This document shows, one piece after another, positions 46,135-54,079 of a stretch of 64,000 nt of DNA. Made by a program: the position numbers and the translations under genes. Below the pieces are notes generated by a model. It saw only the letters and a program-made list of their open reading frames with translations. It was not told the origin of the DNA and made no database searches. Numbering within the stretch: the stretch's first letter is position 1; each line of letters starts with the position of its first letter. The stretch is from Kitasatospora kifunensis (GTDB lineage Bacteria; Actinomycetota; Actinomycetes; Streptomycetales; Streptomycetaceae). The stretch lies in the NCBI RefSeq assembly GCF_014203855.1, contig NZ_JACHJV010000001.1, forward strand, positions 6,696,001-6,760,000, read 5' to 3'.

Positions 46135-46315
46135 CAGGTGCCGGTCGGTCTTAGACCGACCGGCACCTGGTGGGCGGCGTCGCGACGCCCGGGCTGTCGC
46201 CTGGACGGCTTCTCCTCAGTCGCCAATGCTCCGCAGTGGCTCCCTCGTCGGCACCGCCCAGACTCGGCCCGGACGCCGCTCCTTCCTCCACCCACCAGGT
46301 GCCGGTCGGTCTAAG
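46135..46315. repeat. palindrome and 25-bp inverted repeat upstream of coaBC
   Basis: CAGGTGCCGGTCGGTCT occurs at 46135-46151, inverted at 46153-46169, and again at 46296-46312. The first two form a perfect 35-bp hairpin with a one-base centre. The second and third extend to a perfect 25-bp inverted repeat (46150-46174 and 46291-46315) around a 116-bp spacer without a gene. The right copy ends in the TAAGGT that may be the coaBC -10 box. Confidence 0.85.
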
Positions 46316-46347
46316 GTGAACGCGCATCTTTGAGCGAACGGAGTCCC

Positions 46348-47565
46348 ATGAACCAGCCCCGGGTGGTCCTCGGCGTGAGCGGCGGGATCGCCGCCTACAA
46401 GGCGTGCGAGTTGCTGCGCCGCTTCAGCGAGTCCGGTCACCAGGTCACCGTGGTGCCCACCGCGGCGGCGCTGCACTTCGTGGGGGAGGCGACCTGGGCG
46501 GCGCTGTCCGGGCGGCCGGCCGCGACCGAGACCTGGGAGCGGGTGCACGAGGTCCCGCACGTGCGGATCGGGCAGCAGGCCGATCTGGTGGTGGTCGCGC
46601 CGGCCACCGCCGACCTGCTCGCCAAGGCCGCCCACGGCCTGGCCGACGACCTGCTGACCAACACCCTGCTGACGGCCCGCTGCCCGGTGGTCTTCGCCCC
46701 GGCGATGCACACCGAGATGTGGGAGCACCCGGCCACCCAGGAGAACGTGGCCACCTTGCGCCGGCGCGGCGTGATCGTGCTGGAGCCGGCGGTGGGCCGG
46801 CTGACCGGCGTGGACACCGGCAAGGGCCGACTGCCCGACCCCGAGGCCATCTTCGCCGCCTGCCTTCGGGTGCTTGCCCGCGGCACCGCGGTGGCCGATC
46901 TGGCGGGCCGTCATGTCGTGGTCTCGGCCGGCGGCACCCGCGAGCCGCTCGACCCGGTGCGCTACCTGGGCAATCGTTCCTCCGGTAAGCAGGGCTACGC
47001 GCTGGCCACCACGGCCGCCGCCCGCGGCGCCCGGGTGACGCTGCTGTCCGCCAACGTCGAGCTGCCGGCTCCGGCCGGGGTCGACGTGGTCAAGGTCACC
47101 ACCGCGCTGGAGCTGCGCGAGGCGGCCGTGAAGGCGGCGGCCGAGGCGGACGTGGTGGTGATGGCGGCCGCCGTGGCCGACTTCCGGCCGACCGACTACG
47201 CCGCCGTGAAGATCAAGAAGCGTGACGGCGTGGAGCCGGCGCCGATCGCCCTCGTCCGCAATCCGGACATCCTGGCCGAGCTGTCCGAGCACCGCGCCCG
47301 TCCGGGCCAGCTGGTCGTGGGTTTCGCCGCCGAGACCGACCAGGTGCTCGCCAACGGCCGGGCCAAGCTCGCCCGCAAGGGCTGCGACCTGTTGGTGGTC
47401 AACGAGGTGGGTGACGGCAAGGCCTTCGGCCTCGACACCAACGAGGCGGTGGTGCTGGGAGCTGACGGTTCGGAGCGGGCGATCGCGCCGGGACCGAAGG
47501 AGGACCTGGCCGACGCGGTCTGGGATCTGGTCGCGGCCCGGCTCGGCGCTGCCGAGCACGGCTGA
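46348..47565 (+). CDS. coaBC: bifunctional phosphopantothenoylcysteine decarboxylase / phosphopantothenate-cysteine ligase
   Basis: 405 residues, ATG 46348 behind CGGAG. CoaC flavin domain: VLGVSGGIAAYKACELLRRF, EVPHVRIGQQADLVVVAPATADLLAKAAHG with the catalytic His, PAMHTEMWEHPATQENV. CoaB half: VVSAGGTREPLDPVRYLGNRSSGKQGYALA, ADFRPTDYAAVKIKK, and NEVGDGKAFGLDTNEAVVL. It makes 4'-phosphopantetheine for coenzyme A. The 3' end is followed by an 11-bp tandem repeat. Confidence 0.95.
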   Translation: MNQPRVVLGVSGGIAAYKACELLRRFSESGHQVTVVPTAAALHFVGEATWAALSGRPAATETWERVHEVPHVRIGQQADLVVVAPATADLLAKAAHGLADDLLTNTLLTARCPVVFAPAMHTEMWEHPATQENVATLRRRGVIVLEPAVGRLTGVDTGKGRLPDPEAIFAACLRVLARGTAVADLAGRHVVVSAGGTREPLDPVRYLGNRSSGKQGYALATTAAARGARVTLLSANVELPAPAGVDVVKVTTALELREAAVKAAAEADVVVMAAAVADFRPTDYAAVKIKKRDGVEPAPIALVRNPDILAELSEHRARPGQLVVGFAAETDQVLANGRAKLARKGCDLLVVNEVGDGKAFGLDTNEAVVLGADGSERAIAPGPKEDLADAVWDLVAARLGAAEHG

Positions 47566-47575
47566 GAGGGGTTCA

Positions 47576-47619
47576 GCGCTGGGTCGGCGCTGGGTCGGCA
47601 CTGGGTCGGCACTGGAGGG
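47576..47619 (+). repeat. 11-bp tandem repeat after coaBC
   Basis: Four 11-bp units, GCGCTGGGTCG twice, GCACTGGGTCG, and GCACTGGAGGG, starting 11 bases after the stop. Confidence 0.85.
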
Positions 47620-47777
47620 ATCTGCTAAGAGGGTCGGGCCGACCCGCGTGATCTAGGGCACGTGTTCGACCCGCTTCGACCCGCCGAGACGGATGGTCCG
47701 CAGGTCGGCCCGGGGGTGGGCCGATGGTTGGGGTGCCCACGAAGTGAGACGAAGCGTCCGTAATTCATGGAACTAGT

Positions 47778-47806
47778 GTCGAAGGTCGATAGCCGACCGT
47801 TACACT
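47778..47806 (+). promoter_or_regulatory. metK promoter
   Basis: GTCGAA (47778-47783) and TACACT (47801-47806) spaced by exactly 17 bases, predicting a leader of about 75 bases. The 320-bp gap 47566-47885 otherwise holds the coaBC 11-bp repeat and no gene; I see no SAM riboswitch core. Confidence 0.6.
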
Positions 47807-47885
47807 CCAGGAATCAAGTCTTTCCGGATGCCCCGGCCCGGCCGGGAGCGTTCAGTCAGCAGCCGCTGCAACCCCAGGGAGCGCT

Positions 47886-49079
47886 GTGTCTCGCCGCCTG
47901 TTCACCTCGGAGTCCGTCACCGAGGGACACCCCGACAAGATCGCTGACCAGATCAGCGACACCATCCTCGACGCCCTGCTCAAGGACGACCCGACCTCCC
48001 GGGTCGCCGTCGAGACGCTGATCACCACCGGCCAGGTGCACGTTGCCGGTGAGGTGACCACCAAGGCGTATGCGCCGATCGCGCAGCTGGTGCGCGAGAA
48101 GATCCTGGAGATCGGGTACGACAGCTCGAAGAAGGGCTTCGACGGCGCCTCCTGCGGTGTCTCGGTCTCGATCGGCTCGCAGTCCCCGGACATCGCCCAG
48201 GGTGTCGACACGGCGCACGAGCACCGCGTCGACGGCGAGGATGACGAGCTCGACCGCCAGGGTGCAGGCGACCAGGGTCTGATGTTCGGGTACGCGTGCG
48301 ACGACACGCCCGAGCTGATGCCGCTGCCGATCACCCTGGCCCACCGCCTGTCGCGCCGGCTCACCGAGGTGCGCAAGAACGGGACCATCCCCTACCTGCG
48401 CCCCGACGGCAAGACCCAGGTCACCATCGAGTACGACGGCGACCGCGCGGTTCGCCTGGACACCGTGGTGGTCTCCACCCAGCACGCCAGTGACATCGAC
48501 CTGGACTCGCTGCTGGCGCCCGACGTCCGCGAGTTCGTGGTGGAGCCGGTGCTTGCCGGGCTGACCATCGACACCTCGAACTACCGCCTGCTGGTCAACC
48601 CGACCGGTCGCTTCGAGATCGGTGGCCCGATGGGCGACGCCGGTCTGACCGGCCGCAAGATCATCATCGACACCTACGGCGGCATGGCCCGCCACGGTGG
48701 CGGTGCCTTCTCCGGCAAGGACCCGTCCAAGGTCGACCGCTCGGCCGCCTACGCGATGCGCTGGGTCGCCAAGAACATCGTCGCCGCGGGCCTGGCCACC
48801 CGCGCCGAGGTGCAGGTCGCGTACGCGATCGGCAAGGCCGAGCCGGTGGGTCTGTTCGTGGAGACCTTCGGCACCGAGACCGTCCCGGTCCTGAAGATCC
48901 AGGAAGCCGTCACCCAGGTCTTCGACCTGCGTCCGGCCGCGATCATCCGCGACCTCGACCTGCTGCGGCCCATCTACTCCCAGACCGCCGCGTACGGCCA
49001 CTTCGGCCGCGAGCTGCCGGACTTCACCTGGGAGCGCACCGACCGCGCCGAGCAGCTGAAGGCGGCTGCCGGGGCCTGA
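47886..49079 (+). CDS. metK: S-adenosylmethionine synthase
   Basis: 397 residues from GTG behind AGGGAG. Motifs: FTSESVTEGHPDKIADQISD, GEVTTKAYAPIAQLVREKIL, GAGDQGLMFGYACDDTPELMPLP, YLRPDGKTQVTIEYDG, GRFEIGGPMGDAGLTGRKII, GGMARHGGGAFSGKDPSKVDRSAAYAMRWVAK. It makes SAM from methionine and ATP, feeding the methyltransferases and, in streptomycetes, secondary metabolism. Length and all active-site residues are normal. Confidence 0.97.
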   Translation: MSRRLFTSESVTEGHPDKIADQISDTILDALLKDDPTSRVAVETLITTGQVHVAGEVTTKAYAPIAQLVREKILEIGYDSSKKGFDGASCGVSVSIGSQSPDIAQGVDTAHEHRVDGEDDELDRQGAGDQGLMFGYACDDTPELMPLPITLAHRLSRRLTEVRKNGTIPYLRPDGKTQVTIEYDGDRAVRLDTVVVSTQHASDIDLDSLLAPDVREFVVEPVLAGLTIDTSNYRLLVNPTGRFEIGGPMGDAGLTGRKIIIDTYGGMARHGGGAFSGKDPSKVDRSAAYAMRWVAKNIVAAGLATRAEVQVAYAIGKAEPVGLFVETFGTETVPVLKIQEAVTQVFDLRPAAIIRDLDLLRPIYSQTAAYGHFGRELPDFTWERTDRAEQLKAAAGA

Positions 49080-49120
49080 CGCCCAGCGCACCACGCGGGG
49101 GCCGCTTCGAGCCCCGCGCC

Positions 49121-49169
49121 GACCGCGGCGGCGGCGTCCATCCACAGGATGGACGCCGCCGCCGCGGTC
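49121..49169. terminator. strong hairpin after metK
   Basis: A perfect 23-bp stem (49121-49143 with 49147-49169) with a 3-base loop, 41 bases after the metK stop. It is the longest perfect stem in the window. Confidence 0.8.
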
Positions 49170-49236
49170 TGTCCGTGTCGCGTGGTACCACTGGGGCTTG
49201 TCTGGCAATTCGCGTCGGAAGGGGGCAGGCGAGCCC

Positions 49237-51321
49237 ATGAGCAGCGACGACACGCCCCCGGGCGGGCCCCCGGAGCAGCTGGCGCTGATCCGCGAGACGG
49301 TGCGCCGGGCCAAGCCGCGCACCTGGCACGGCGCGCACCTGGCCGAGGAGCTGCCGGTGGCGCGGGTGGTGGTCGACAAGGGCCTGCTCCACCTCGACCA
49401 GTTCTTCGACTACGCCGTGCCGGTCGCCATGGCCGAGACCGCCCAACCCGGCGTGCGGGTCCGGGTCCGGTTCGGCGCCCGGGTCAGCGCCGCGGGCCGC
49501 CGCGAGGGCGGTGAGCTGCACGACGGTTTCATCGTCGCCCGCCTGGCGAGCAGCGACTTCCGCGGCCCGCTCGCCCCGCTGGCCCAAGTGCTGTCCCCCG
49601 AACGGGTGCTGACGCCGGCGCTGCTGAAGCTCAGCCGGACCATCGCCGACCGTTACGCCGGCACGCTGGCCGACGTCCTGCAGCTCGCCGTGCCGCCCCG
49701 GCACGCCAAGGCCGAGGCCGAGCCCTCGCCGCCCCCCCAGCCGCCGCCCGCCGCGCCGCCCGCCGGCAGCTGGCAGCGCTATCCGCAGGGTCCCGAGTTC
49801 CTGGCCGCGCTGACCGCCGGGCACCCCCCGCGCGCGGTCTGGACGGCGCTGCCGGGGCCCAGCTGGCCGCAGGAGATCGCGCTGGCGGTCGCCGCCACGC
49901 TGGCCGGTGGGCGTGGCGCGCTGGTGGTGCTGCCCGACGGACGGGCGGTGGCCCGGGTCGACGCGGCGCTCACCGAGCTGCTCGGCGGCCCCGAGCGGCA
50001 CGCCGTCCTGACGGCCGACCTGGGCCCCAAGGAGCGCTACCGCAACTGGCTCGCCGTCAGCCGCGGCTCGGTGCGCGCCGTGCTCGGCACCCGGGCCACC
50101 GTCTTCGCACCCGTCCACGACCTGGGCCTGCTGGTGGTCTGGTCGGACGGTGACAGCAGCCACAGCGACCCGAGAGCCCCCCACCCGCACGTGCGCGAGA
50201 TCGCGCTGCTGCGCGCCGCCGAGGAGGGCGCCGCCGTGCTGCTCGGGGGGCTCGCGATGACGGTGGAGGGCGCGCAGCTGCTGCGCACGGGCTGGGCGCG
50301 CCCGCTGGCCGCCGACCGCGCGGTGGTCCGCGAGACGGCGCCGCGGGTGCGCACCGTCGGCGAGGCCGACCAGGCCAGGGATGCCGCCGCGCAGGCTGCC
50401 CGGCTGCCCTCGGTGGCCTGGCAGGCGGCCCGCGAGGCGTTGCGCAGCGGCCCGGTGCTGGTCCAGGTGCCGCGCCGCGGCTACGTGCCCCGGCTGGCCT
50501 GCGGGCGCTGTCGCACCCCGGCCCGCTGCGCGCACTGCGCCGGGCCGCTGGAGGCCGTCGGCGCCGGGGAGGCGCTGCAGTGCGCCTGGTGCGGGATCGC
50601 GGCGGCGGACTGGCACTGCGTGGAGTGCGGCTCGTTCCGGCTGCGTGCACAGGTGGTGGGCGCCCGGCGGACGGCCGAGGAGTTGGGCAAGGCGTTCCCC
50701 GGGATCCCGGTGCGGACCTCGGGCCGGGACGCGGTGCTGGCGGGCGTGTCGGCGGAGCCGGCGCTGGTGATCTCCACGCCCGGCGCCGAGCCGGTGGCCG
50801 AGGGCAGTGGGTACGCGGCCGCGTTGCTGCTGGACGGCTGGGCCCTGCTCAGTCGCCCCGACCTGCGCTCGGGTGAGGAGACGCTGCGGCTGTGGCTGGC
50901 GGCGGCCGCGCTGGTGCGGCCGGCCGCCGAGGGCGGTCTCGTGGTGGTGGTGGCCGAGCCGACCGCGCGGCCGGTGCAGGCGCTGGTCCGCTGGGATCCG
51001 GCCGGTCACGCCGACCTGGAGCTGGCGGAACGGGCGCAGCTGGGCTTCCCGCCGGTCTCGCGGATGGCGGCGGTCACCGGTTCGCCGGGCGCGGTCGCCG
51101 ACCTGCTCGGCCTCGCCCGGCTGCCCGAGGGGGCGGACCTGCTCGGTCCGGTGCCGCTGCCGCCGGTGCGCGGTCAGGAGCAGGAGCGCGCGTTGCTGCG
51201 GGTGCGCCCCGGGCAGGGTGGGGCGCTGGCGGCAGCGCTGAAGGCGGCGCAGATCGCGCGGGTCGCCCTGCGGGGGGCGGAGCCGGTGAAGGTGCGGATC
51301 GATCCGACGGACATCGGGTGA
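49237..51321 (+). CDS. priA: primosomal protein N' (PriA), helicase motifs degenerate
   Basis: 694 residues from ATG 49237; a TTG at 49198 is an alternative start because the best ribosome site (GGAAGGGGG) lies nearer to it. The 3' DNA-binding domain (VARVVVDKGLLHLDQFFDYAVP) and the zinc-binding region (LACGRCRTPARCAHCAGPL ... LQCAWCG ... WHCVECGSFRL) are intact. The Walker A position reads ALPGPSWPQEIAL and the DEAH position VVWSDGDSSHSDP, so ATP-driven unwinding is not expected. This is the usual state of actinobacterial PriA, which probably only assembles the restart primosome. Confidence 0.93.
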   Translation: MSSDDTPPGGPPEQLALIRETVRRAKPRTWHGAHLAEELPVARVVVDKGLLHLDQFFDYAVPVAMAETAQPGVRVRVRFGARVSAAGRREGGELHDGFIVARLASSDFRGPLAPLAQVLSPERVLTPALLKLSRTIADRYAGTLADVLQLAVPPRHAKAEAEPSPPPQPPPAAPPAGSWQRYPQGPEFLAALTAGHPPRAVWTALPGPSWPQEIALAVAATLAGGRGALVVLPDGRAVARVDAALTELLGGPERHAVLTADLGPKERYRNWLAVSRGSVRAVLGTRATVFAPVHDLGLLVVWSDGDSSHSDPRAPHPHVREIALLRAAEEGAAVLLGGLAMTVEGAQLLRTGWARPLAADRAVVRETAPRVRTVGEADQARDAAAQAARLPSVAWQAAREALRSGPVLVQVPRRGYVPRLACGRCRTPARCAHCAGPLEAVGAGEALQCAWCGIAAADWHCVECGSFRLRAQVVGARRTAEELGKAFPGIPVRTSGRDAVLAGVSAEPALVISTPGAEPVAEGSGYAAALLLDGWALLSRPDLRSGEETLRLWLAAAALVRPAAEGGLVVVVAEPTARPVQALVRWDPAGHADLELAERAQLGFPPVSRMAAVTGSPGAVADLLGLARLPEGADLLGPVPLPPVRGQEQERALLRVRPGQGGALAAALKAAQIARVALRGAEPVKVRIDPTDIG

Positions 51322-51360
51322 GGACGGGCACTGGGTGAGAACGGGCACCGGGTGAGGGGG
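51316..51360 (+). repeat. 17-bp tandem repeat starting in the priA stop codon
   Basis: GGGTGAGGACGGGCACT (51316-51332), GGGTGAGAACGGGCACC (51333-51349), then a third GGGTGAG. Each GGGTGA copy repeats the last glycine codon and stop of priA. Confidence 0.85.
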
Positions 51361-51562
51361 TGGAGCGAGGGCGAGGGCCGTTCGTGGGTCTGGGCGCCCG
51401 GGGTGCAGGAAGTCGGGGAGGCCGACTTCCTGCGCACTGGGTCTTGCCGAACGGGTCCTACGGTTGAACGAGGCAAGCTGCTGAACGAGCCCTGCCGGTT
51501 ATGGAGAGCGGGAGGGCGCGGAGAGCGCGGAGAGCCTGACGCCGAGCTGAGATGACGGGGCG

Positions 51563-52132
51563 TCAGCCGCGCAGTGGCACGCCGGGCCGATCGAGGCCGC
51601 CCTGGCGGGCCGCCGGGACGGATCGGGCGAGCGGCCCGGACGCCGGGGTCGGCGTCGGTTGGGCCGGGACCTCCTCCGTGCGCAGGTCGTCGCGTGGTAC
51701 GGCGGGGGCGGGCAACGCGGCGCCCAACGCCACCGGACCGGCGGGCGCGCTGCTCGCCGCCGCCGCACCGAGCAACTCGGTCGCCGAGCGGCGCATCCCG
51801 TACCTGCGGTGCACCGCCTGCTTGGTCACTCCGAGGGCGGAGCCCACCGAGTCCCAGGAGAAGCCGAGCGCCCGGTCGAACTCCACCGCCGCCGCCACCA
51901 GGGTCTCCACGCTCTCGCGCAGTTCCTGGGCGAGGCGGACCGTGGGGGCGGGCGCCCGTCCGTACACCACGAAGCCGCCGGAGCTGCTGGGTCGCCGGGG
52001 TCGGTAGACGTTGCCCAACTGGGCGGTGAGGGTGCGCAGGGCGTCGACCTGGCGTCGGACCCGTTCGATGTCACGCACCAGCAGGTGCAGGCTCGCCCGT
52101 GCCCGGGTGTCGTGGTTGATCTGCTCGGCCAT
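51563..52132 (-). CDS. conserved actinobacterial protein with helix-turn-helix-like segment
   Basis: 189 residues, ATG at 52130-52132. An N-terminal coiled helix (ARASLHLLVRDIERVRRQVDALRTLTAQLGNVY) is followed by LRESVETLVAAAVEFDRALGFSWDSVGSALGVTKQAVHRRYGMRR, which looks like a helix-turn-helix of the sigma-like or KorB type (SWDSVGSALGVTKQAVHRRY). The last 70 residues are Ala/Pro-rich low complexity. A DNA-binding role is inferred from that segment only. It lies opposite to priA and def, with about 240 bases of gene-free sequence on the priA side. Confidence 0.7.
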   Translation of the reverse strand: MAEQINHDTRARASLHLLVRDIERVRRQVDALRTLTAQLGNVYRPRRPSSSGGFVVYGRAPAPTVRLAQELRESVETLVAAAVEFDRALGFSWDSVGSALGVTKQAVHRRYGMRRSATELLGAAAASSAPAGPVALGAALPAPAVPRDDLRTEEVPAQPTPTPASGPLARSVPAARQGGLDRPGVPLRG

Positions 52133-52338
52133 CGTGCTCAGGCCACCTTCCGTGCAAATGATGAGTGGGGCCGCGCGCTGGCCCGGTGAAGTCACGGTCA
52201 ATCTCTTTTGACCAACGCCGAAGCGGGGTCCGGGGTCACGCGTGAGTGCGGTCCGGGATCCGGGAGGCGGGATTCGGGATCCGCACCGGGCCGCATAGAC
52301 TGACGTGCTGCCCGACCCGAGACAAGGAGCCCGCCACC

Positions 52339-52890
52339 GTGGCGATCCAGCCGATCCGGATCTTCGGTGACCCGGTGCTGCGCGCGAAGGCGCAGCCGGT
52401 GACCACCTTCGACAAGGAACTGCGCACGCTGGTCAAGGACCTCACCGAGACCATGCTGGACGCGCCGGGCGCGGGCCTGGCCGCGCCGCAACTCGGCATC
52501 TCGCTGCGGGTGTTCACCTACCACGTGGACGGAGTGACGGGGCATCTGATCAACCCCGACCTGTCGCTGAGCGACGAGGAGCAGGACGGCCCCGAGGGCT
52601 GCCTGTCGCTGCCGGGGCTGCGGTTCGACACCAAGCGGGCGTTCGGCGTGGTGGCGCGCGGCTTCAACGAGTACGGCGACCCGGTGACGGTCGAGGGCAC
52701 CCAGCTGCTGGCCCGTTGCATCCAGCACGAGACGGACCACCTGGACGGGATCATCTTCATCGACCGGCTGGACCGCGAGACGCGCAAGGCGGCGATGCGG
52801 GCGATTCGCGAGGCCGAGTGGGGCGATGGTCCGGCCCCCGAGGTGCGGATATCGCCGCACAGCACCTCCACCTTCGGGCCGATTCGCTGA
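52339..52890 (+). CDS. def: peptide deformylase
   Basis: 183 residues from GTG 52339 behind AAGGAG (MAIQPIRIFGDPVLRAKAQPV). The three family motifs are present: GAGLAAPQLG, EGCLSLPGL with the metal Cys, and QHETDHLDGIIF with the metal His pair and catalytic Glu. It removes the formyl group from nascent proteins, and is next to fmt, which adds it. The def-fmt gap contains three GCTGACC-type repeats that copy the def stop region. Confidence 0.95.
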   Translation: MAIQPIRIFGDPVLRAKAQPVTTFDKELRTLVKDLTETMLDAPGAGLAAPQLGISLRVFTYHVDGVTGHLINPDLSLSDEEQDGPEGCLSLPGLRFDTKRAFGVVARGFNEYGDPVTVEGTQLLARCIQHETDHLDGIIFIDRLDRETRKAAMRAIREAEWGDGPAPEVRISPHSTSTFGPIR

Positions 52891-52927
52891 CCCTGTTGCG
52901 GACGCCGCCGACTTCGCCGCGGACCCT

Positions 52928-52963
52928 GCTGACCTCGCTGACCCCGCTGACCTCTTGCTGATA
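52928..52963 (+). repeat. 9-bp GCTGACCnC repeats in the def-fmt gap
   Basis: GCTGACC at 52928, 52937 and 52946, with GCTGATA at 52957; the same GCTGACC is at 52886-52892, where TGA is the def stop. Confidence 0.8.
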
Positions 52964-52998
52964 CCGCGTCAACTCGTCTGATCTGAAGGATTACTGCC

Positions 52999-53934
52999 TT
53001 GCGTCTTGTCTTCGCCGGAACTCCCGAGGTCGCCGTCCCCGCGCTGGAGGCGTTGCTCGCCTCGGAGCGGCACGAGGTGGTCGCGGTGGTCACCCGTCCC
53101 GACGCCCCCGCAGGGCGCGGGCGCAAGCTGGTCGCGAGCCCCGTCGGCCAGCGGGCGGCGGAGGCCGGGATCGAGGTGCTCAAGCCGGCCAAGCCGAGCG
53201 AGCCCGAGTTCCTGGCGCGGCTGGCCGAGCTGGCCCCGGACTGCTGCCCCGTGGTCGCCTACGGCGCGCTGCTGCGCGAGCCGGCCCTGGAGATCCCCGC
53301 GCACGGCTGGGTCAACCTGCACTTCTCGCTGCTGCCGGCCTGGCGCGGGGCCGCCCCCGTGCAGCACGCGGTGCTGGCCGGGGACCAGGTGACCGGCGCT
53401 TCGACCTTCCGGATCGAGCGCGGCCTGGACTCCGGCCCGGTGTTCGGCGTGATCACCGAGGAGATCCGGCCCACCGACACCAGCGGTGAGCTGCTCGACC
53501 GGCTGGCCCGCTCCGGCGCCGGACTGCTGAGCGCGACCATGGACGGCATCGAGGAGGGCAGCCTGATCGCCGTCCCGCAGCCGGCCGACGGCATCACCCT
53601 GGCGCCGAAGATCAACGTCGAGGACGCCCGGATCGAGTGGAGCCACCCCGCACTGCGGATCGACCGTCTGGTGCGCGGCTGCGCGCCCGCGCCCGGCGCG
53701 TGGACCACGTTCCGGGGCGAGCGGCTCAAGCTCTCCGGACCGGTGAAGTTGCTGACCGACGCGTCCGAGCTGGCCGCTGGGGAGCTCGCGGTGAACAAGA
53801 ACTCGGTGCGGGTCGGGACCGGCAGCCACGAGATCGAACTGGGCGAGGTGCAGCCGCAGGGCAAGAAGCCGATGCGGGCGGCGGACTGGGCGCGCGGGGT
53901 GCGGATCGAGAGCGGCGAGCTGCTCGGCGGCTGA
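52999..53934 (+). CDS. fmt: methionyl-tRNA formyltransferase
   Basis: 311 residues from TTG behind CTGAAGGA (MRLVFAGTPEVAVPALEALL). Formyl-THF site: VVAYGALLREPALEIPAHGWVNLHFSLLPAWRGAAPVQHAVL with the conserved Asn-His pair, and TGASTFRIERGLDSGPVF. The C-terminal OB-like domain begins near residue 205. It formylates Met-tRNA for initiation. The end of the gene is duplicated several times downstream. Confidence 0.95.
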   Translation: MRLVFAGTPEVAVPALEALLASERHEVVAVVTRPDAPAGRGRKLVASPVGQRAAEAGIEVLKPAKPSEPEFLARLAELAPDCCPVVAYGALLREPALEIPAHGWVNLHFSLLPAWRGAAPVQHAVLAGDQVTGASTFRIERGLDSGPVFGVITEEIRPTDTSGELLDRLARSGAGLLSATMDGIEEGSLIAVPQPADGITLAPKINVEDARIEWSHPALRIDRLVRGCAPAPGAWTTFRGERLKLSGPVKLLTDASELAAGELAVNKNSVRVGTGSHEIELGEVQPQGKKPMRAADWARGVRIESGELLGG

Positions 53935-54022
53935 ATCGGCGAGGCCGAGGCGCTCGGCGGCTGACCGCGGCCCGGCGGCTGAATCGGCGAGGCGCCCGGC
54001 GGCTGACCGGTGCCCGGCGGCC
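53925..54022 (+). repeat. four copies of the fmt stop region
   Basis: CGGCGGCTGA (the last two codons and stop of fmt) occurs at 53925-53934, 53955-53964, 53973-53982 and 53997-54006; the first and third copies are also followed by ATCGGCGAGGC, so a unit of about 45-50 bp has been doubled. Confidence 0.85.
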
Positions 54023-54079
54023 TTAGCGCGCCCTTTGGCGTTACTGTTCCTGATATCCCCGTAGCACTTTGAGGCCCCC

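Noticed and set aside
47576..47619. CRISPR-like array
   Set aside because: The units are 11 bp and directly adjacent, with no spacers and no cas genes in the window. The other short arrays (23060, 60801) fail for the same reason.
47620..47885. SAM riboswitch ahead of metK
   Set aside because: I looked for the conserved cores of SAM-I and SAM-IV type switches and saw none; a normal promoter leaves only about 75 bases of leader. A covariance-model search would settle it.
49121..49169. Integron attC site or phage attachment site
   Set aside because: The stem is perfect, GC-rich, without the bulges and core sites of attC, and no integrase gene is near; a terminator after metK explains it.
49198..49237. 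Frameshift or extended start in priA
   Set aside because: The frame is continuous; only the choice between TTG 49198 and ATG 49237 is open.
53937..54079. Small gene in the fmt-rsmB gap
   Set aside because: The open frames there are made by the repeated CGGCGGCTGA segments and contain repeated stops.
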